Positions 1-9,248 of a stretch of 33,197 bases of DNA are shown here, piece after piece; position 1 is the stretch's first letter; each line of letters starts with the position of its first letter. The stretch is from Caldibacillus debilis DSM 16016 (GTDB taxonomy: Bacteria > Bacillota > Bacilli > Bacillales > Caldibacillaceae). The notes beneath the pieces were generated by a model. That model did not search any database. It had not been told where the DNA came from and worked only from the letters and a program-made list of their open reading frames with translations. The stretch lies in assembly GCF_000383875.1 (NCBI RefSeq), contig NZ_KB912893.1, forward strand, positions 1-33,197, read 5' to 3'. Made by a program: the position numbers and the translations under genes.

Positions 1-2
1 GA

Positions 3-122
<120 letters not shown>

Positions 123-125
123 GCC

Positions 126-154
126 AAAAATCCCGCCTTTACGGCGGGATTTTT
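126..154 (+). terminator. rRNA operon intrinsic terminator
   Basis: TCCCGCC at 131-137 pairs perfectly with GGCGGGA at 143-149 around a 5-nt loop. It is flanked by A5 before and T5 after, which extend the stem. It begins four bases after the 5S end and closes the rRNA operon. Confidence 0.93.
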
Positions 155-159
155 GCTAT

Positions 160-595
160 ATAGGGCAAGGCTTTTCATCCCTTCCGACCCGGATTTATGC
201 CTTTCCATCCCCCGGATTTTCCCTTCCTGCCAGATTTTTTCATCTCTCCAAAGATTTCCCCCAATATTTTTTGAGATGAGAAACGGTAAAATAAAAATAA
301 GGAATGTTTAAAATGCCGGGTTCGGCGGCGGCCGGCTCGGGTTTCGCCGCGTTTCCCGCCGGTTCTGCTGCCCTCATGGGATCCCGCGGTTGGGCTTTTC
401 GGAAAGCTTTGCTTGCTTCGGCAAATCCGTCCAGCCCTTTCGCCCTCTTTGCATGTTTTCCCAGCCCCCATGCTCGCGGCTTTCTTCGGATGGGTTTCCA
501 GGCCAATGCCGTTCTCGCTGCCCCGCCGCTTTCCCGCAGCCGTTTTTCCCGAAGAACGGAAATTGCCATGTTTGCTCAGTCCGGCCAACGAAGAA
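160..595. other. Non-coding spacer between the rRNA operon and ctsR
   Basis: About 435 bases with no gene I can support. Open frames exist on both strands (for example 304-660 plus and 175-588 minus), but their translations are low-complexity, rich in Ala, Pro, Arg and Phe, and resemble no family. The plus-strand frame runs through the ctsR promoter and operator. Roughly 310-560 is G+C-rich and the flanks are A+T-rich. No tRNA, repeat array or second promoter is convincing. Confidence 0.6.
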
Positions 596-598
596 ATA

Positions 599-627
599 TT
601 GTCAATGATGCAGAAAAATTATATAAT
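599..627 (+). promoter_or_regulatory. SigA promoter of the ctsR operon
   Basis: The -35 TTGTCA is at 599-604 and a perfect -10 TATAAT at 622-627, with a 17-bp spacer. The predicted start near 634 falls at the edge of the CtsR operator, so bound repressor would block initiation. Confidence 0.88.
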
Positions 628-634
628 AAAATTA

Positions 635-657
635 AGTCAAAGATAGTCAAAGTCAAA
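635..657 (+). promoter_or_regulatory. CtsR operator with an extra half-site
   Basis: Two AGTCAAA heptamers, at 635-641 and 645-651, are separated by GAT. This is the tandem heptad with 3-nt spacing recognised by CtsR in Firmicutes. A further GTCAAA follows without a gap at 652-657. The site covers the predicted start of the ctsR transcript, implying autorepression that heat relieves. Confidence 0.92.
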
Positions 658-695
658 TAACCTCATCGTACTGGTATTGGGTAGGGGTGAAGTTC

Positions 696-1157
696 ATGCG
701 GAATATTTCTGACATCATTGAAGAATATATCAAAAGCGTATTGGAACGGAACAATGCGGAGATTGTAGAAATAAAAAGAAGCGAAATCGCCAGCAAATTT
801 CAATGCGTCCCTTCACAAATCAACTATGTCATCAACACGAGATTCACCATTGAACGGGGTTATTTGGTGGAAAGCAAACGGGGCGGCGGCGGGTACATTC
901 GCATCATCAAGGTAAAACCCCATACGGAATACCAGTTGCTGGAGCAGCTTTTGTCCATCATCGGTGATGAACTTTCCCAATCGAGCGCTTCGGCGATCAT
1001 CGAACGGCTTATGGAAGAAAAAATCATCACGGAAAGGGAAGGGAAAATCATGTCGAGCGTGGTCGACCGTTCCGTCATTTATCTGGAATTGCCGGAACGG
1101 GACCGAATGCGGGCAAGATTGCTTAAGGCCATGTTAACCGCGTTGATGTACGAATGA
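696..1157 (+). CDS. ctsR: Transcriptional repressor CtsR
   Basis: CtsR represses class III heat-shock genes (its own operon and, in relatives, clpP and clpE) by binding tandem heptad operators. At 153 aa the protein is about the family length. An N-terminal winged helix (about 1-70) carries the conserved segment KFQCVPSQINYVINTRF and the glycine-rich wing KRGGGGYIR at 61-69. In B. subtilis this loop acts as the heat sensor, and its arginine (R62 here) is a McsB phosphorylation target. The C-terminal part is the helical dimer domain. I chose ATG 696, which has GGGGTG six bases upstream and gives an N-terminus MRNISDIIE like that of B. subtilis. GTG 687 in frame would overlap that ribosome site. 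It is the first gene of the operon with mcsA, mcsB and clpC. Confidence 0.97.
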   Translation: MRNISDIIEEYIKSVLERNNAEIVEIKRSEIASKFQCVPSQINYVINTRFTIERGYLVESKRGGGGYIRIIKVKPHTEYQLLEQLLSIIGDELSQSSASAIIERLMEEKIITEREGKIMSSVVDRSVIYLELPERDRMRARLLKAMLTALMYE

Positions 1158-1203
1158 TTCCGGGATCGCGACATTTCGAATGATCAAGAATGGGGTGTAA
1201 AAT

Positions 1204-1749
1204 ATGATCTGTCAAGAATGTCAAAAAAGGCCGGCCACCATGCACTTCACGAAGATCGTGAACGGGGAAAAAACGGAAATCCATCTTTGCGAAGAATGCG
1301 CCCAGGAAAACGGCGATATTTTCATGTTTAACCATTCTCCGGCGTTAACCTTCAACAACATATTGGCGAATTTGTTCAATATGTCGCCGTCCATTCAGCA
1401 TGCGGACGCCAACGTTTTTCAAGCCCACGACCTGCTGCAATGCACGAAATGCGGCTTGACTTTCCAACAATTTTTGAACATCGGGAAATTCGGCTGCTCT
1501 CATTGCTATGAAACTTTCAAGGATCAATTGACCCCCCTGTTGAAACGGCTTCATGGGGGAAATTGGAACCACGGCGGCAAAATCCCGAAACGGGCCGGCG
1601 GTACGGTCCATCTCCGGAAAAGGATCGAGGCGTTAAAAGAAAGGCTGCAAAAATTGGTGGAACGGGAAGAATTTGAAGAGGCCGCAAAAGTCCGGGATGA
1701 AATCAAATATTATGAGAAGCAGTTGTTCAACCGGGAGGATGGAGAATAA
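1204..1749 (+). CDS. mcsA: McsA, zinc-finger activator of McsB
   Basis: McsA binds and activates the arginine kinase McsB and helps control CtsR and ClpC. The 181-aa product has zinc-binding CxxC pairs at C3/C6, C29/C32, C80/C83 and C98/C101. A C-terminal UVR-type coiled-coil motif (about 135-175, with [15 protein letters not shown]) is like that in ClpC and UvrB. The start ATG has GGGGTG six bases upstream. It lies 46 bp after ctsR and only 2 bp before mcsB, so translation of mcsA and mcsB is probably coupled. All zinc ligands are present and nothing looks degenerate. Confidence 0.96.
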   Translation: MICQECQKRPATMHFTKIVNGEKTEIHLCEECAQENGDIFMFNHSPALTFNNILANLFNMSPSIQHADANVFQAHDLLQCTKCGLTFQQFLNIGKFGCSHCYETFKDQLTPLLKRLHGGNWNHGGKIPKRAGGTVHLRKRIEALKERLQKLVEREEFEEAAKVRDEIKYYEKQLFNREDGE

Positions 1750-1751
1750 AT

Positions 1752-2825
1752 ATGTCATTGGAACGGTTTTTGAATCAATCCGCAAGCTATTGGATGAACG
1801 GAAACGGGCCCCAATCGGATATCGTGCTGACATCGCGGATCCGCCTGGCTAGAAATTTGAAGGATTTTTTGTTTCCGACCAAGTTTTCCCGGGATGAGGC
1901 GATGCAGGTCGTCCAGACGATCGAAAATGTGGCCCCCCTCATCTTGAGTGATAATCAAAAACAATTGGAAATAATAAAAATGGATGATCTCGATCCCCTC
2001 GAAAGGCGGGTGCTGGTGGAGAAACATTTGATCAGCCCCCATTTGGCGGAAGACTCGTCCTGCGGCGCCTGCCTGCTGTCGGAAGATGAAAAGATCAGCA
2101 TCATGATCAATGAAGAGGACCATATTCGCATCCAGTGCATCTATCCGGGCCTGCAGCTGAAGGAAGCCTTGTATCTGGCCAATTATCTGGACGATCAGCT
2201 GGAAGAACATTTGGATTTTGCTTTCAGCGAAACGAGGGGATACTTGACCAGCTGTCCGACGAACGTGGGTACCGGTTTGCGGGCTTCGGTGATGATCCAT
2301 CTGCCCGGGCTGGTTTTGACCAACCAAATCAACAAGCTGATTCCGACGATCAATCAATTGGGCATGGTCGTCCGGGGCATATACGGTGAAGGAAGCGAAG
2401 CCTTGGGGAACATTTTCCAAATTTCCAATCAGATCACCTTAGGAAAGTCGGAAGAGGATATCGTGGTGGACCTGACCGGCGCCGTCGAGCAGATCATTGA
2501 ACAGGAACGGGCGGCTCGGGAGGCGATCGCAAAAACTTCCGGCATCCAATTGGAAGATAAAGTCTACCGTTCGCTGGGCGTCCTGATGAACAGCCGGATC
2601 ATCGAATCCAAGGAAGCGGCCCAATGCCTGTCCGACGTCCGTTTGGGGATCGACATGGGCTATATCAAAAATATCCCGAGAACGGTCCTCAATGAATTGA
2701 TGATTCTGACCCAACCGGCTTTCCTGCAGCACCATGCCGGAGGCCCCTTGCGGCCCTTTGAACGGGACGTCCGCCGGGCCGCCCTGATACGGGAACGGCT
2801 GAACTTTGCCACCCATTTGAATTAA
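1752..2825 (+). CDS. mcsB: Protein arginine kinase McsB
   Basis: McsB phosphorylates arginines on proteins, marking them for ClpC-ClpP degradation and inactivating CtsR. The 357-aa protein has the phosphagen-kinase fold. [10 protein letters not shown] (27-36) is the nucleotide-binding arginine segment, NEEDHIRIQ (120-128) holds the catalytic glutamate loop, and CPTNVGT (168-174) is the signature with the active-site cysteine. RDVRRA at 338-343 matches the RDxxRA allosteric phosphoarginine-binding motif known in B. subtilis McsB. There is no N-terminal creatine-kinase helical domain, as expected for bacterial McsB. A strong ribosome site (GGGAGG) lies in the end of mcsA. clpC starts 15 bp downstream. 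Confidence 0.97.
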   Translation: MSLERFLNQSASYWMNGNGPQSDIVLTSRIRLARNLKDFLFPTKFSRDEAMQVVQTIENVAPLILSDNQKQLEIIKMDDLDPLERRVLVEKHLISPHLAEDSSCGACLLSEDEKISIMINEEDHIRIQCIYPGLQLKEALYLANYLDDQLEEHLDFAFSETRGYLTSCPTNVGTGLRASVMIHLPGLVLTNQINKLIPTINQLGMVVRGIYGEGSEALGNIFQISNQITLGKSEEDIVVDLTGAVEQIIEQERAAREAIAKTSGIQLEDKVYRSLGVLMNSRIIESKEAAQCLSDVRLGIDMGYIKNIPRTVLNELMILTQPAFLQHHAGGPLRPFERDVRRAALIRERLNFATHLN

Positions 2826-2840
2826 AGGAGGAATGAGGAC

Positions 2841-5279
2841 ATGCTTTTCGGCCGATTTACGGAGCGAGCCCAGAAGGTATTGGCTCTTGCCCAGGAGGAA
2901 GCCATTCGATTAAACCATAATAATGTCGGAACGGAACACATTTTGTTGGGTCTTGTCCGAGAAGGGGAGGGAATTGCGGCTAAAGCACTATTTGCCCTCG
3001 GGATCACGCCTGATAAAATTCAAAGTGAGGTGGAAAAATTAATCGGCACCGGCGCCGCTTACACCCAGGCTCCCCCCTATACGCCCCGCGCGAAAAAAGT
3101 GATCGAATTATCGATGGATGAAGCGAGAAAAATGGGTCATTCCTACGTCGGAACCGAACATATCCTTCTCGGTTTGATCCGGGAAGGGGAAGGGGTAGCC
3201 GCGAGGGTGCTCAGCAATTTGGGCGTCAACTTGAACAAAGCCCGTCAACAGGTGCTGCAATTGTTGGGATCGAGCGACACGTCCCCCCACGGCGGAAACC
3301 CGCAGGCGAATGTGAGCACCCCCACGTTGGACAGTCTTGCCAGGGATCTGACCCAGATCGCCAGGGAAGGAAACCTGGATCCGGTAATCGGCCGTAGCAA
3401 GGAAATTCAAAGGGTCATCGAAGTGCTGAGCAGGAGGACGAAAAACAATCCGGTCCTGATCGGCGAACCGGGGGTCGGGAAGACGGCGATCGCGGAAGGG
3501 CTGGCCCAGCAGATCGTCAATAACGAAGTTCCGGAAATCTTGCGGAACAAGCGGGTGATGACCCTCGACATGGGGACGGTGGTAGCCGGAACCAAGTATC
3601 GGGGCGAGTTTGAAGACCGCCTGAAAAAGGTGATGGATGAAATCCGCCAGGCGGGGAATATCATTTTGTTCATCGATGAACTTCACACGCTGATCGGGGC
3701 CGGGGGTGCGGAAGGGGCGATCGACGCATCCAATATTTTGAAACCTGCCCTGGCGAGGGGCGAATTGCAATGCATCGGCGCCACCACATTGGACGAATAC
3801 CGCAAATATATTGAAAAGGATGCCGCTTTGGAAAGACGGTTCCAGCCGATTATGGTGGAAGAACCGACGGTGGAAGAGACGATCCAGATCTTGAAAGGGC
3901 TGCGCGACCGTTATGAGGCCCACCACCGGGTCGCGATTACCGACGAGGCGATCGAAGCCGCCGTTCGCCTGTCTGACCGCTATATTACCGACCGTTACCT
4001 GCCGGACAAAGCGATCGACTTGATCGACGAAGCGGGATCGAAAGTAAGGCTGAGGAGTTTCACCACTCCTCCCAACTTAAAGGAATTGGAAATGAAACTG
4101 GAGGAAATCCGCAAGGAAAAGGATGCCGCGGTGCAAAGCCAGGAATTTGAAAAGGCCGCGGCCCTCCGGGATTCCGAGCAGCGGTTGCGGGAGGAGCTGG
4201 AGGCGACGAAAAAGGCCTGGAAAGAAAAACAAGGGAAGGAAAACAGCGAGGTTACGGTGGAGGATATCGCCCGGGTTGTATCCAGCTGGACGGGTATTCC
4301 GGTCACCAAACTGGCCGAGACGGAAACGGAAAAATTGTTGAAGCTGGAGGACATCCTGCATGAGCGGGTCATCGGCCAGGAAGAGGCGGTCAAAGCGGTG
4401 GCCCAGGCGGTAAGGAGGGCCAGGGCCGGCCTGAAAGATCCGAAACGGCCCATCGGATCCTTCATCTTTTTGGGTCCGACCGGCGTCGGGAAAACGGAAT
4501 TGGCCCGCGCTTTGGCCGAAGCCATGTTCGGCGACGAAAACGCCATGATCCGGATCGACATGTCGGAATACATGGAAAAACATTCCACATCCCGCTTGGT
4601 CGGGGCGCCTCCCGGTTATGTCGGTTATGAAGAAGGCGGACAGCTGACGGAAAAAGTGCGGCGGAGACCCTATTCGGTCATCCTGCTGGACGAGATTGAA
4701 AAAGCCCACCCGGATGTTTTCAACATCCTGTTGCAAGTATTGGAAGACGGACGTCTGACCGATTCGAAGGGGAGAACCGTCGATTTCAGGAATACGATCT
4801 TGATCATGACGTCCAATGTCGGGGCCGAATCGCTGAAAAGAAACAAATACGTCGGATTCAACCTCCAGGACGGCGGCCAGGATTATAAAGAGATGAAAAC
4901 GAGGGTCATGGAAGAACTGAAGCGGACCTTTCGCCCCGAATTTTTGAACCGGATCGATGAAATTATCGTGTTCCACGCCCTGGAAAAACATCATTTGAAA
5001 CAAATCGTATCCCTGCTGTGCAACACGGTCATCGAACGGATGAAGGAGAAGCATATCGATTTGACGATCACGGATCGGGCGAAAGAAAAACTCACGGATA
5101 TCGGTTACGATCCCGAATACGGGGCAAGGCCGCTGCGGAGGGCCATTCAAAAACATATCGAAGATCTGTTGTCCGAAGAACTGTTAAAAGGAAAGATTCT
5201 GGCCGGCCGAAAAGTCACCATCGATTACGAGAACGACGGATTTGTCGTAAAAACTCCCGCGCTCAACGAGGTAGACTGA
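2841..5279 (+). CDS. clpC: AAA+ unfoldase ClpC
   Basis: ClpC is the hexameric ATPase that unfolds substrates, including McsB-phosphorylated ones, for the ClpP protease. The 812-aa product has two N-domain repeats (about 3-70 and 78-145). The first AAA module has Walker A GEPGVGKT at 208-215 and Walker B ILFIDE at 275-280. A middle coiled-coil domain (about 415-465) carries a UVR-like motif, the docking site for adaptors such as MecA. The second AAA module has GPTGVGKT at 545-552 and VILLDE at 613-618. YVGFN near 672-676 supplies the ClpP-binding loop VGF. AAAGGAGG ends nine bases before ATG 2841. It is co-transcribed from the CtsR-controlled promoter. Confidence 0.98.
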   Translation: MLFGRFTERAQKVLALAQEEAIRLNHNNVGTEHILLGLVREGEGIAAKALFALGITPDKIQSEVEKLIGTGAAYTQAPPYTPRAKKVIELSMDEARKMGHSYVGTEHILLGLIREGEGVAARVLSNLGVNLNKARQQVLQLLGSSDTSPHGGNPQANVSTPTLDSLARDLTQIAREGNLDPVIGRSKEIQRVIEVLSRRTKNNPVLIGEPGVGKTAIAEGLAQQIVNNEVPEILRNKRVMTLDMGTVVAGTKYRGEFEDRLKKVMDEIRQAGNIILFIDELHTLIGAGGAEGAIDASNILKPALARGELQCIGATTLDEYRKYIEKDAALERRFQPIMVEEPTVEETIQILKGLRDRYEAHHRVAITDEAIEAAVRLSDRYITDRYLPDKAIDLIDEAGSKVRLRSFTTPPNLKELEMKLEEIRKEKDAAVQSQEFEKAAALRDSEQRLREELEATKKAWKEKQGKENSEVTVEDIARVVSSWTGIPVTKLAETETEKLLKLEDILHERVIGQEEAVKAVAQAVRRARAGLKDPKRPIGSFIFLGPTGVGKTELARALAEAMFGDENAMIRIDMSEYMEKHSTSRLVGAPPGYVGYEEGGQLTEKVRRRPYSVILLDEIEKAHPDVFNILLQVLEDGRLTDSKGRTVDFRNTILIMTSNVGAESLKRNKYVGFNLQDGGQDYKEMKTRVMEELKRTFRPEFLNRIDEIIVFHALEKHHLKQIVSLLCNTVIERMKEKHIDLTITDRAKEKLTDIGYDPEYGARPLRRAIQKHIEDLLSEELLKGKILAGRKVTIDYENDGFVVKTPALNEVD

Positions 5280-5313
5280 GGAAGGGGCAAGTCTGTTTGC
5301 CTCTTCCATTTTT
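5280..5313 (+). terminator. Terminator-like hairpin between clpC and radA
   Basis: Bases 5280-5290 pair with 5297-5307 (11 bp, one G-U) around a 6-nt loop, followed by ATTTTT. It starts immediately after the clpC stop codon and 26 bp before radA begins. No separate radA promoter is visible in the gap, so this probably reduces rather than abolishes readthrough into radA. Confidence 0.7.
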
Positions 5314-5338
5314 CAATAAATCGATGAAGGGGTTCAGG

Positions 5339-6712
5339 ATGGCGAAGGTCAAAACGAAGTTCGTTTGTCAAAACTGCGGGTACGAATCGCCGAAATGGAT
5401 GGGGCGCTGCCCGGGATGCGGGCAATGGAACACGCTGGCTGAAGAGCTTTCGGAAACCGGGAGATCCGGGCGATGGGCGGACCGCGTCCCGGACGGCGGC
5501 CGGGCGGTCAAGGCGGTCCCCATCCATGCGGTCGAAGCGCCCGAGGAATCACGGATTTTAACCGGTTCGAAGGAGTTCAACCGGGTTCTCGGCGGCGGGA
5601 TCGTGAACGGATCCCTTGTCCTGATCGGTGGCGATCCGGGCATCGGGAAATCGACCCTGTTGCTGCAAGTCTCCCATCAGCTGGCCGAACAGGGGAAGAA
5701 GGTCCTGTACGTTTCGGGGGAGGAATCGGTCCAGCAGACAAAATTGCGGGCGGAGCGGCTTTCCATCCGAAGCGATCAATTATTTGTTTATGCGGAGACC
5801 AATTTGGCGGATATTGATGCCGCCATCCGGCAATTGGAACCGGATTTTGCCGTCATCGATTCGATCCAGACCGTCTATCATCCCGATGTCGCTTCGGCGC
5901 CGGGTTCCGTTTCCCAGGTGCGGGAATGTACGGGAGAATTGATGAGGATGGCGAAAACGTACGGCATTCCCGTCTTCATCGTCGGCCATGTGACGAAGGA
6001 AGGGGCGATCGCCGGCCCGAAAATATTGGAGCATATGGTCGATACGGTGCTGTATTTTGAAGGGGAGCGGCACCACACCTTCCGCATCCTCCGGGCGGTG
6101 AAAAACCGTTTCGGATCCACGAATGAAATCGGCATTTTCGAAATGCGGGACACCGGATTGGAAGAGGTGGAGAATCCGTCCGAATTATTCTTGGAAGAAA
6201 GGTCCTCCGGTGCCTCCGGGTCCACCGTCGTCGTTTCCATGGAAGGCACACGGCCGATTTTGGTGGAAATTCAGGCGCTGATCACCCCCACCGTGTTCGG
6301 GTATCCGCGACGAATGGCAACGGGCATTGATCAAAACCGGGTTTCCCTGCTGATGGCCGTTTTGGAAAAAAGAGCGGGGCTGTTGCTGCAAAATCAGGAC
6401 GCCTATTTGAAAGTAACCGGCGGCGTAAAACTGGATGAGCCGGCCATCGATTTGGCCATCGCCGTCAGCATCGTTTCCAGCTTCCGCGATCGGCCCACCG
6501 GACGGAAGGATTGTTTCATCGGGGAAGTGGGCTTGACCGGCGAAGTGAGAAGGGTTTCCCGCATCGATCAAAGGATCTCGGAAGCGGCCAAATTGGGATT
6601 TGAGCGAATCTTTTTGCCGAAAAACAATCTGGGAAAAATTTCCTCTCCTGACGGAGTGCAATTGATCGGGGTATCGACGATCAATGAAACACTTTCCCTC
6701 GTTTTTTCGTAA
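5339..6712 (+). CDS. radA: DNA repair ATPase/helicase RadA
   Basis: RadA (Sms) is a RecA-like, Lon-like ATPase that drives branch migration in recombination and repair. The 457-aa protein has a C4 zinc finger (C10, C13, C24, C27), Walker [11 protein letters not shown] at 97-106, Walker B ending in VIDS near 172-175, and the RadA-specific KNRFGST motif at 255-261. The C-terminal Lon-protease-like domain (about 290-450) contains [18 protein letters not shown] 5339 was chosen because it starts just before the zinc finger as in relatives. The frame is open back to 5018, but that part overlaps clpC and is not RadA-like. Downstream, disA is missing and yacL follows after about 100 bp. Confidence 0.96.
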   Translation: MAKVKTKFVCQNCGYESPKWMGRCPGCGQWNTLAEELSETGRSGRWADRVPDGGRAVKAVPIHAVEAPEESRILTGSKEFNRVLGGGIVNGSLVLIGGDPGIGKSTLLLQVSHQLAEQGKKVLYVSGEESVQQTKLRAERLSIRSDQLFVYAETNLADIDAAIRQLEPDFAVIDSIQTVYHPDVASAPGSVSQVRECTGELMRMAKTYGIPVFIVGHVTKEGAIAGPKILEHMVDTVLYFEGERHHTFRILRAVKNRFGSTNEIGIFEMRDTGLEEVENPSELFLEERSSGASGSTVVVSMEGTRPILVEIQALITPTVFGYPRRMATGIDQNRVSLLMAVLEKRAGLLLQNQDAYLKVTGGVKLDEPAIDLAIAVSIVSSFRDRPTGRKDCFIGEVGLTGEVRRVSRIDQRISEAAKLGFERIFLPKNNLGKISSPDGVQLIGVSTINETLSLVFS

Positions 6713-6813
6713 ATTAGTATAAGTTTGCATTCCAGTAACAAAATGTAAATAATTGTGTAATATAACGTTTTAAAATAATGAAATTGTTTATAATGAGTTA
6801 AGGGGGTGAATCC

Positions 6814-7899
6814 ATGTTAGTTCGAATCGTACAAATCGGCTTTTTGCTGTTTGGTGCGACGGTGGGCATTTTCTTTTTCCCGTATGTGTTGGACTTTGCC
6901 GGCTTCGGCGATCTGATCGTTATCAACAATCCTTATACATTGGGACTCTTTGGCGCTATTTTATTTTATTTTCTTACCTTCTGGGCGGTTCCTTATGTCG
7001 TCGATTTCATCAAATGGATTGAAGAATCCTTGTTGAAGGCCCCCCCTCTCGATCTTTTGTTTGGAACGATCGGCCTCATCATCGGTTTGATTGTCGCCTA
7101 TCTGATCGGGTTTGCCTTGAACGCGATCCAGATCCCTGTCCTTACCGAGATCGCGCCGATCCTGCTGACCTTGTTTTTCGGTTATTTGGGCTTCCAGGTC
7201 GGATTCAAAAAGAGGGAGGAACTGGTGAATTCCATCGTTTCCCGCTCGGTGCGGAAGAAACAGGCCGAGGAAGAGGGCTTGAAAAAAGGGAACCATTTAA
7301 AGATTTTGGATACGAGCGTCATCATCGACGGCAGGATCGCGGATATTTGCCAAACCGGTTTCATCGAAGGGACGATCGTCATTCCCCAATTCGTGCTGGA
7401 GGAGCTGCAGCATATCGCCGACTCTTCCGACGCCCTCAAACGCAACCGGGGAAGAAGGGGGCTTGACGTCTTAAACCGGATCCAAAAGGATTTGCCCATC
7501 AAAGTCGAAATCTATGAAGGGAATTTCGATGATGTGCAGGAAGTGGACAGCAAATTGATCAAGCTGGCGAAAAAGACGAACGGCACTGTCGTCACCAACG
7601 ATTATAATCTGAACAAAGTGTGCGAATTGCAAAATGTGAAGGTATTAAACATAAACGATTTGGCCAACGCCGTAAAACCGGTGGTCCTTCCCGGCGAAGA
7701 ATTGGTCGTGCATGTCATCAAGGACGGAAAAGAAGAAAATCAAGGGGTCGCCTATTTGGATGACGGAACGATGATCGTCGTCGAAGAAGGAAGAAGCTTC
7801 ATCGGCAAAACGGTGAACGTCCTCGTGACAAGCGTTTTGCAAACATCGGCGGGCAGAATGATTTTTGCGAAGCCCAAAATTTTAGAAAAAGCATTATAA
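6814..7899 (+). CDS. yacL: Membrane PIN/TRAM-domain protein YacL
   Basis: This is a putative membrane-anchored nuclease of unknown cellular role. The 361-aa protein has four predicted membrane helices (about 5-25, 40-62, 80-103, 108-130). A PIN domain from about 163 starts [12 protein letters not shown] and has the acidic set expected of the fold (D166, D172, E197, D245, D263). A C-terminal TRAM RNA-binding domain spans about 293-356. The acidic residues suggest a metal-dependent RNase, but no substrate can be read from sequence. AGGGGGTGA lies six bases before ATG 6814. The 100-bp A+T-rich gap upstream contains TATAAT at 6789-6794, but this is too close to the ribosome site to be a convincing promoter. 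Confidence 0.93.
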   Translation: MLVRIVQIGFLLFGATVGIFFFPYVLDFAGFGDLIVINNPYTLGLFGAILFYFLTFWAVPYVVDFIKWIEESLLKAPPLDLLFGTIGLIIGLIVAYLIGFALNAIQIPVLTEIAPILLTLFFGYLGFQVGFKKREELVNSIVSRSVRKKQAEEEGLKKGNHLKILDTSVIIDGRIADICQTGFIEGTIVIPQFVLEELQHIADSSDALKRNRGRRGLDVLNRIQKDLPIKVEIYEGNFDDVQEVDSKLIKLAKKTNGTVVTNDYNLNKVCELQNVKVLNINDLANAVKPVVLPGEELVVHVIKDGKEENQGVAYLDDGTMIVVEEGRSFIGKTVNVLVTSVLQTSAGRMIFAKPKILEKAL

Positions 7900-7912
7900 T
7901 AAGAGATGGAAG

Positions 7913-7943
7913 GGAGATCTTTAAACCGGATCTCCTTAATTTA
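7913..7943 (+). terminator. Weak hairpin between yacL and ispD
   Basis: GGAGATC at 7913-7919 pairs perfectly with GATCTCC at 7929-7935 around a 9-nt loop, followed by TTAATTTA. The T run is broken, so this is a weak terminator or attenuator at best. It sits 14 bp after the yacL stop. Confidence 0.4.
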
Positions 7944-7964
7944 TGCAAAGTGTGGGACGGATCG

Positions 7965-8669
7965 ATGGAATATGTTGCGATAGTGCCTGCGGCCGGATCG
8001 GGGCGGCGGATGGGAGCCAGCAAGAACAAACTGCTGCTGAGCATTTTCGGGAAGCCCCTGTTCATCTATTCGCTGCAAGTTTTTGAAGAGGATCCGTTGT
8101 GCAAAGGCATCGTTCTGGTCGTCAACGAAAAGGACAGGCGGGAAATGGAGGAGGCCCTCCGCCTTTATCGGATAAAGAAGGTGAAGGCTTTGGTCAGGGG
8201 AGGCAAGGAGAGGCAGCACAGCGTGTATGAAGGATTAAAGGCGGTGAAGGAAGCTTCCGCCGTCGTGATCCACGACGGCGCCCGCCCTTTCGTCGAACGG
8301 AAGCAGATTGAAGATTTGCTTTCGGCGGTGGAAAAACATGAGGCGGCGGTCTTGGCCGTCCCCGTGAAGGATACGGTGAAAAGGGCGGAGGGAGGCTTTA
8401 TTCTGGAGACGTTGGAACGTTCATCCCTCTGGATGATCCAGACCCCCCAGGCCTTTACCTATCCCCTGATCTTGGAAGCGCACCGGAAAGCGGAGAGGGA
8501 CGGCTTCCTCGGAACGGATGACGCCAGCCTGGTGGAGCGGATGGGGAAAAAAGTTGCCCTCGTGCCGGGAAATTACGATAATATAAAGATAACAACGGCG
8601 GAGGATTTGTATTTTTCCGAGGCGATTGTGAAAAAGAGAAAGCTGGAAAGGATCGATCAAGGAGAATAG
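7965..8669 (+). CDS. ispD: 2-C-methyl-D-erythritol 4-phosphate cytidylyltransferase IspD
   Basis: IspD transfers CMP from CTP to methylerythritol phosphate in the MEP isoprenoid pathway. The 234-aa enzyme begins with the glycine-rich nucleotide loop [10 protein letters not shown] (8-17) and the conserved K22. [10 protein letters not shown] (78-87) and HDGARP (103-108) line the active site, and QTPQAF is near 159. ATG 7965 leaves the few residues before the loop that are usual for the family. The in-frame GTG 7950 would add five residues, and the ribosome site is weak for both. ispF begins 2 bp after the stop, so the two pathway enzymes are coupled. Confidence 0.95.
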   Translation: MEYVAIVPAAGSGRRMGASKNKLLLSIFGKPLFIYSLQVFEEDPLCKGIVLVVNEKDRREMEEALRLYRIKKVKALVRGGKERQHSVYEGLKAVKEASAVVIHDGARPFVERKQIEDLLSAVEKHEAAVLAVPVKDTVKRAEGGFILETLERSSLWMIQTPQAFTYPLILEAHRKAERDGFLGTDDASLVERMGKKVALVPGNYDNIKITTAEDLYFSEAIVKKRKLERIDQGE

Positions 8670-8671
8670 CT

Positions 8672-9160
8672 ATGTACCGAATCGGACAAGGCTTTGACGT
8701 TCATCGATTGGCGGAAGGCAGAAAACTGATCGTCGGCGGGGTGACCATCCCCCATTCCCATGGCCTGTTGGGGCATTCCGATGCGGATGTCTTGCTGCAC
8801 GCCATCGCCGATGCGGTTTTAGGCGCCATCGGCCGCGGCGATATCGGCATCCATTTTCCCGACAACGACCCGAAATGGAAAGACGCCGATTCCAGCCGGC
8901 TGCTGGGACAAGTTTGGGAGATGGCCAAGCAAGAAGGGTACCGGCTGGTCAATTGCGACTGCACGGTCATCGCCCAACAGCCGAAATTGGCGCCTTATAT
9001 CCCGGAAATGAAGGAACGGATCGCGAAGCTGCTGGAAGCGGAACCCGACCGGGTGAACGTGAAGGCGACGACGACGGAGCGCCTGGGGTTTCCCGGCAGG
9101 GAAGAGGGAATCGCCGCCTTGGCGGCGGTGTTGCTGGAAAACGGGGGCGGATCCCCGTAA
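8672..9160 (+). CDS. ispF: 2-C-methyl-D-erythritol 2,4-cyclodiphosphate synthase IspF
   Basis: IspF cyclises CDP-methylerythritol phosphate to the cyclodiphosphate, two steps after IspD in the MEP pathway. The 162-aa product is a standard trimeric IspF. Metal ligands D9 and H11 lie in GFDVHRL, with H43 in [25 protein letters not shown] and the KATTTE loop near 130 bind the nucleotide and diphosphate. AAGGAG lies seven bases before ATG. There is no ispD-ispF fusion: the genes are separate and 2 bp apart. Confidence 0.97.
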   Translation: MYRIGQGFDVHRLAEGRKLIVGGVTIPHSHGLLGHSDADVLLHAIADAVLGAIGRGDIGIHFPDNDPKWKDADSSRLLGQVWEMAKQEGYRLVNCDCTVIAQQPKLAPYIPEMKERIAKLLEAEPDRVNVKATTTERLGFPGREEGIAALAAVLLENGGGSP

Positions 9161-9165
9161 TGCTT

Positions 9166-9193
9166 TCCGGAAAAGGTGAAAAATTTTTCCGGA
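9166..9193 (+). other. Hairpin in the ispF-gltX gap
   Basis: TCCGGAAAA at 9166-9174 pairs perfectly with TTTTCCGGA at 9185-9193 around a 10-nt loop. There is no T run afterwards, so it is not a normal intrinsic terminator. It may stabilise or process the polycistronic message. Confidence 0.4.
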
Positions 9194-9248
9194 CGAAAGC
9201 GGAAGAAAAGGAAAGGTTTTGAGCGAAAAGAATTGGAGGGACGATTCC

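Noticed and set aside
175-588. 137-aa minus-strand frame before ctsR
   Set aside because: It is Lys/Arg/Gly-rich with no family resemblance. It ends close to the rRNA terminator, and no initiation signals are seen.
304-660. 118-aa plus-strand frame before ctsR
   Set aside because: It has no ribosome site, contains low-complexity Ala/Pro/Arg sequence, and runs through the ctsR promoter and CtsR operator.
5018-5338. Upstream extension of the radA frame
   Set aside because: It overlaps clpC in another frame and lacks similarity to RadA. The RadA N-terminus and zinc finger start at 5339.
6766-6794. Promoter before yacL using TATAAT at 6789-6794
   Set aside because: Transcription would start at about the ribosome site, and no good -35 lies 17 bp upstream.
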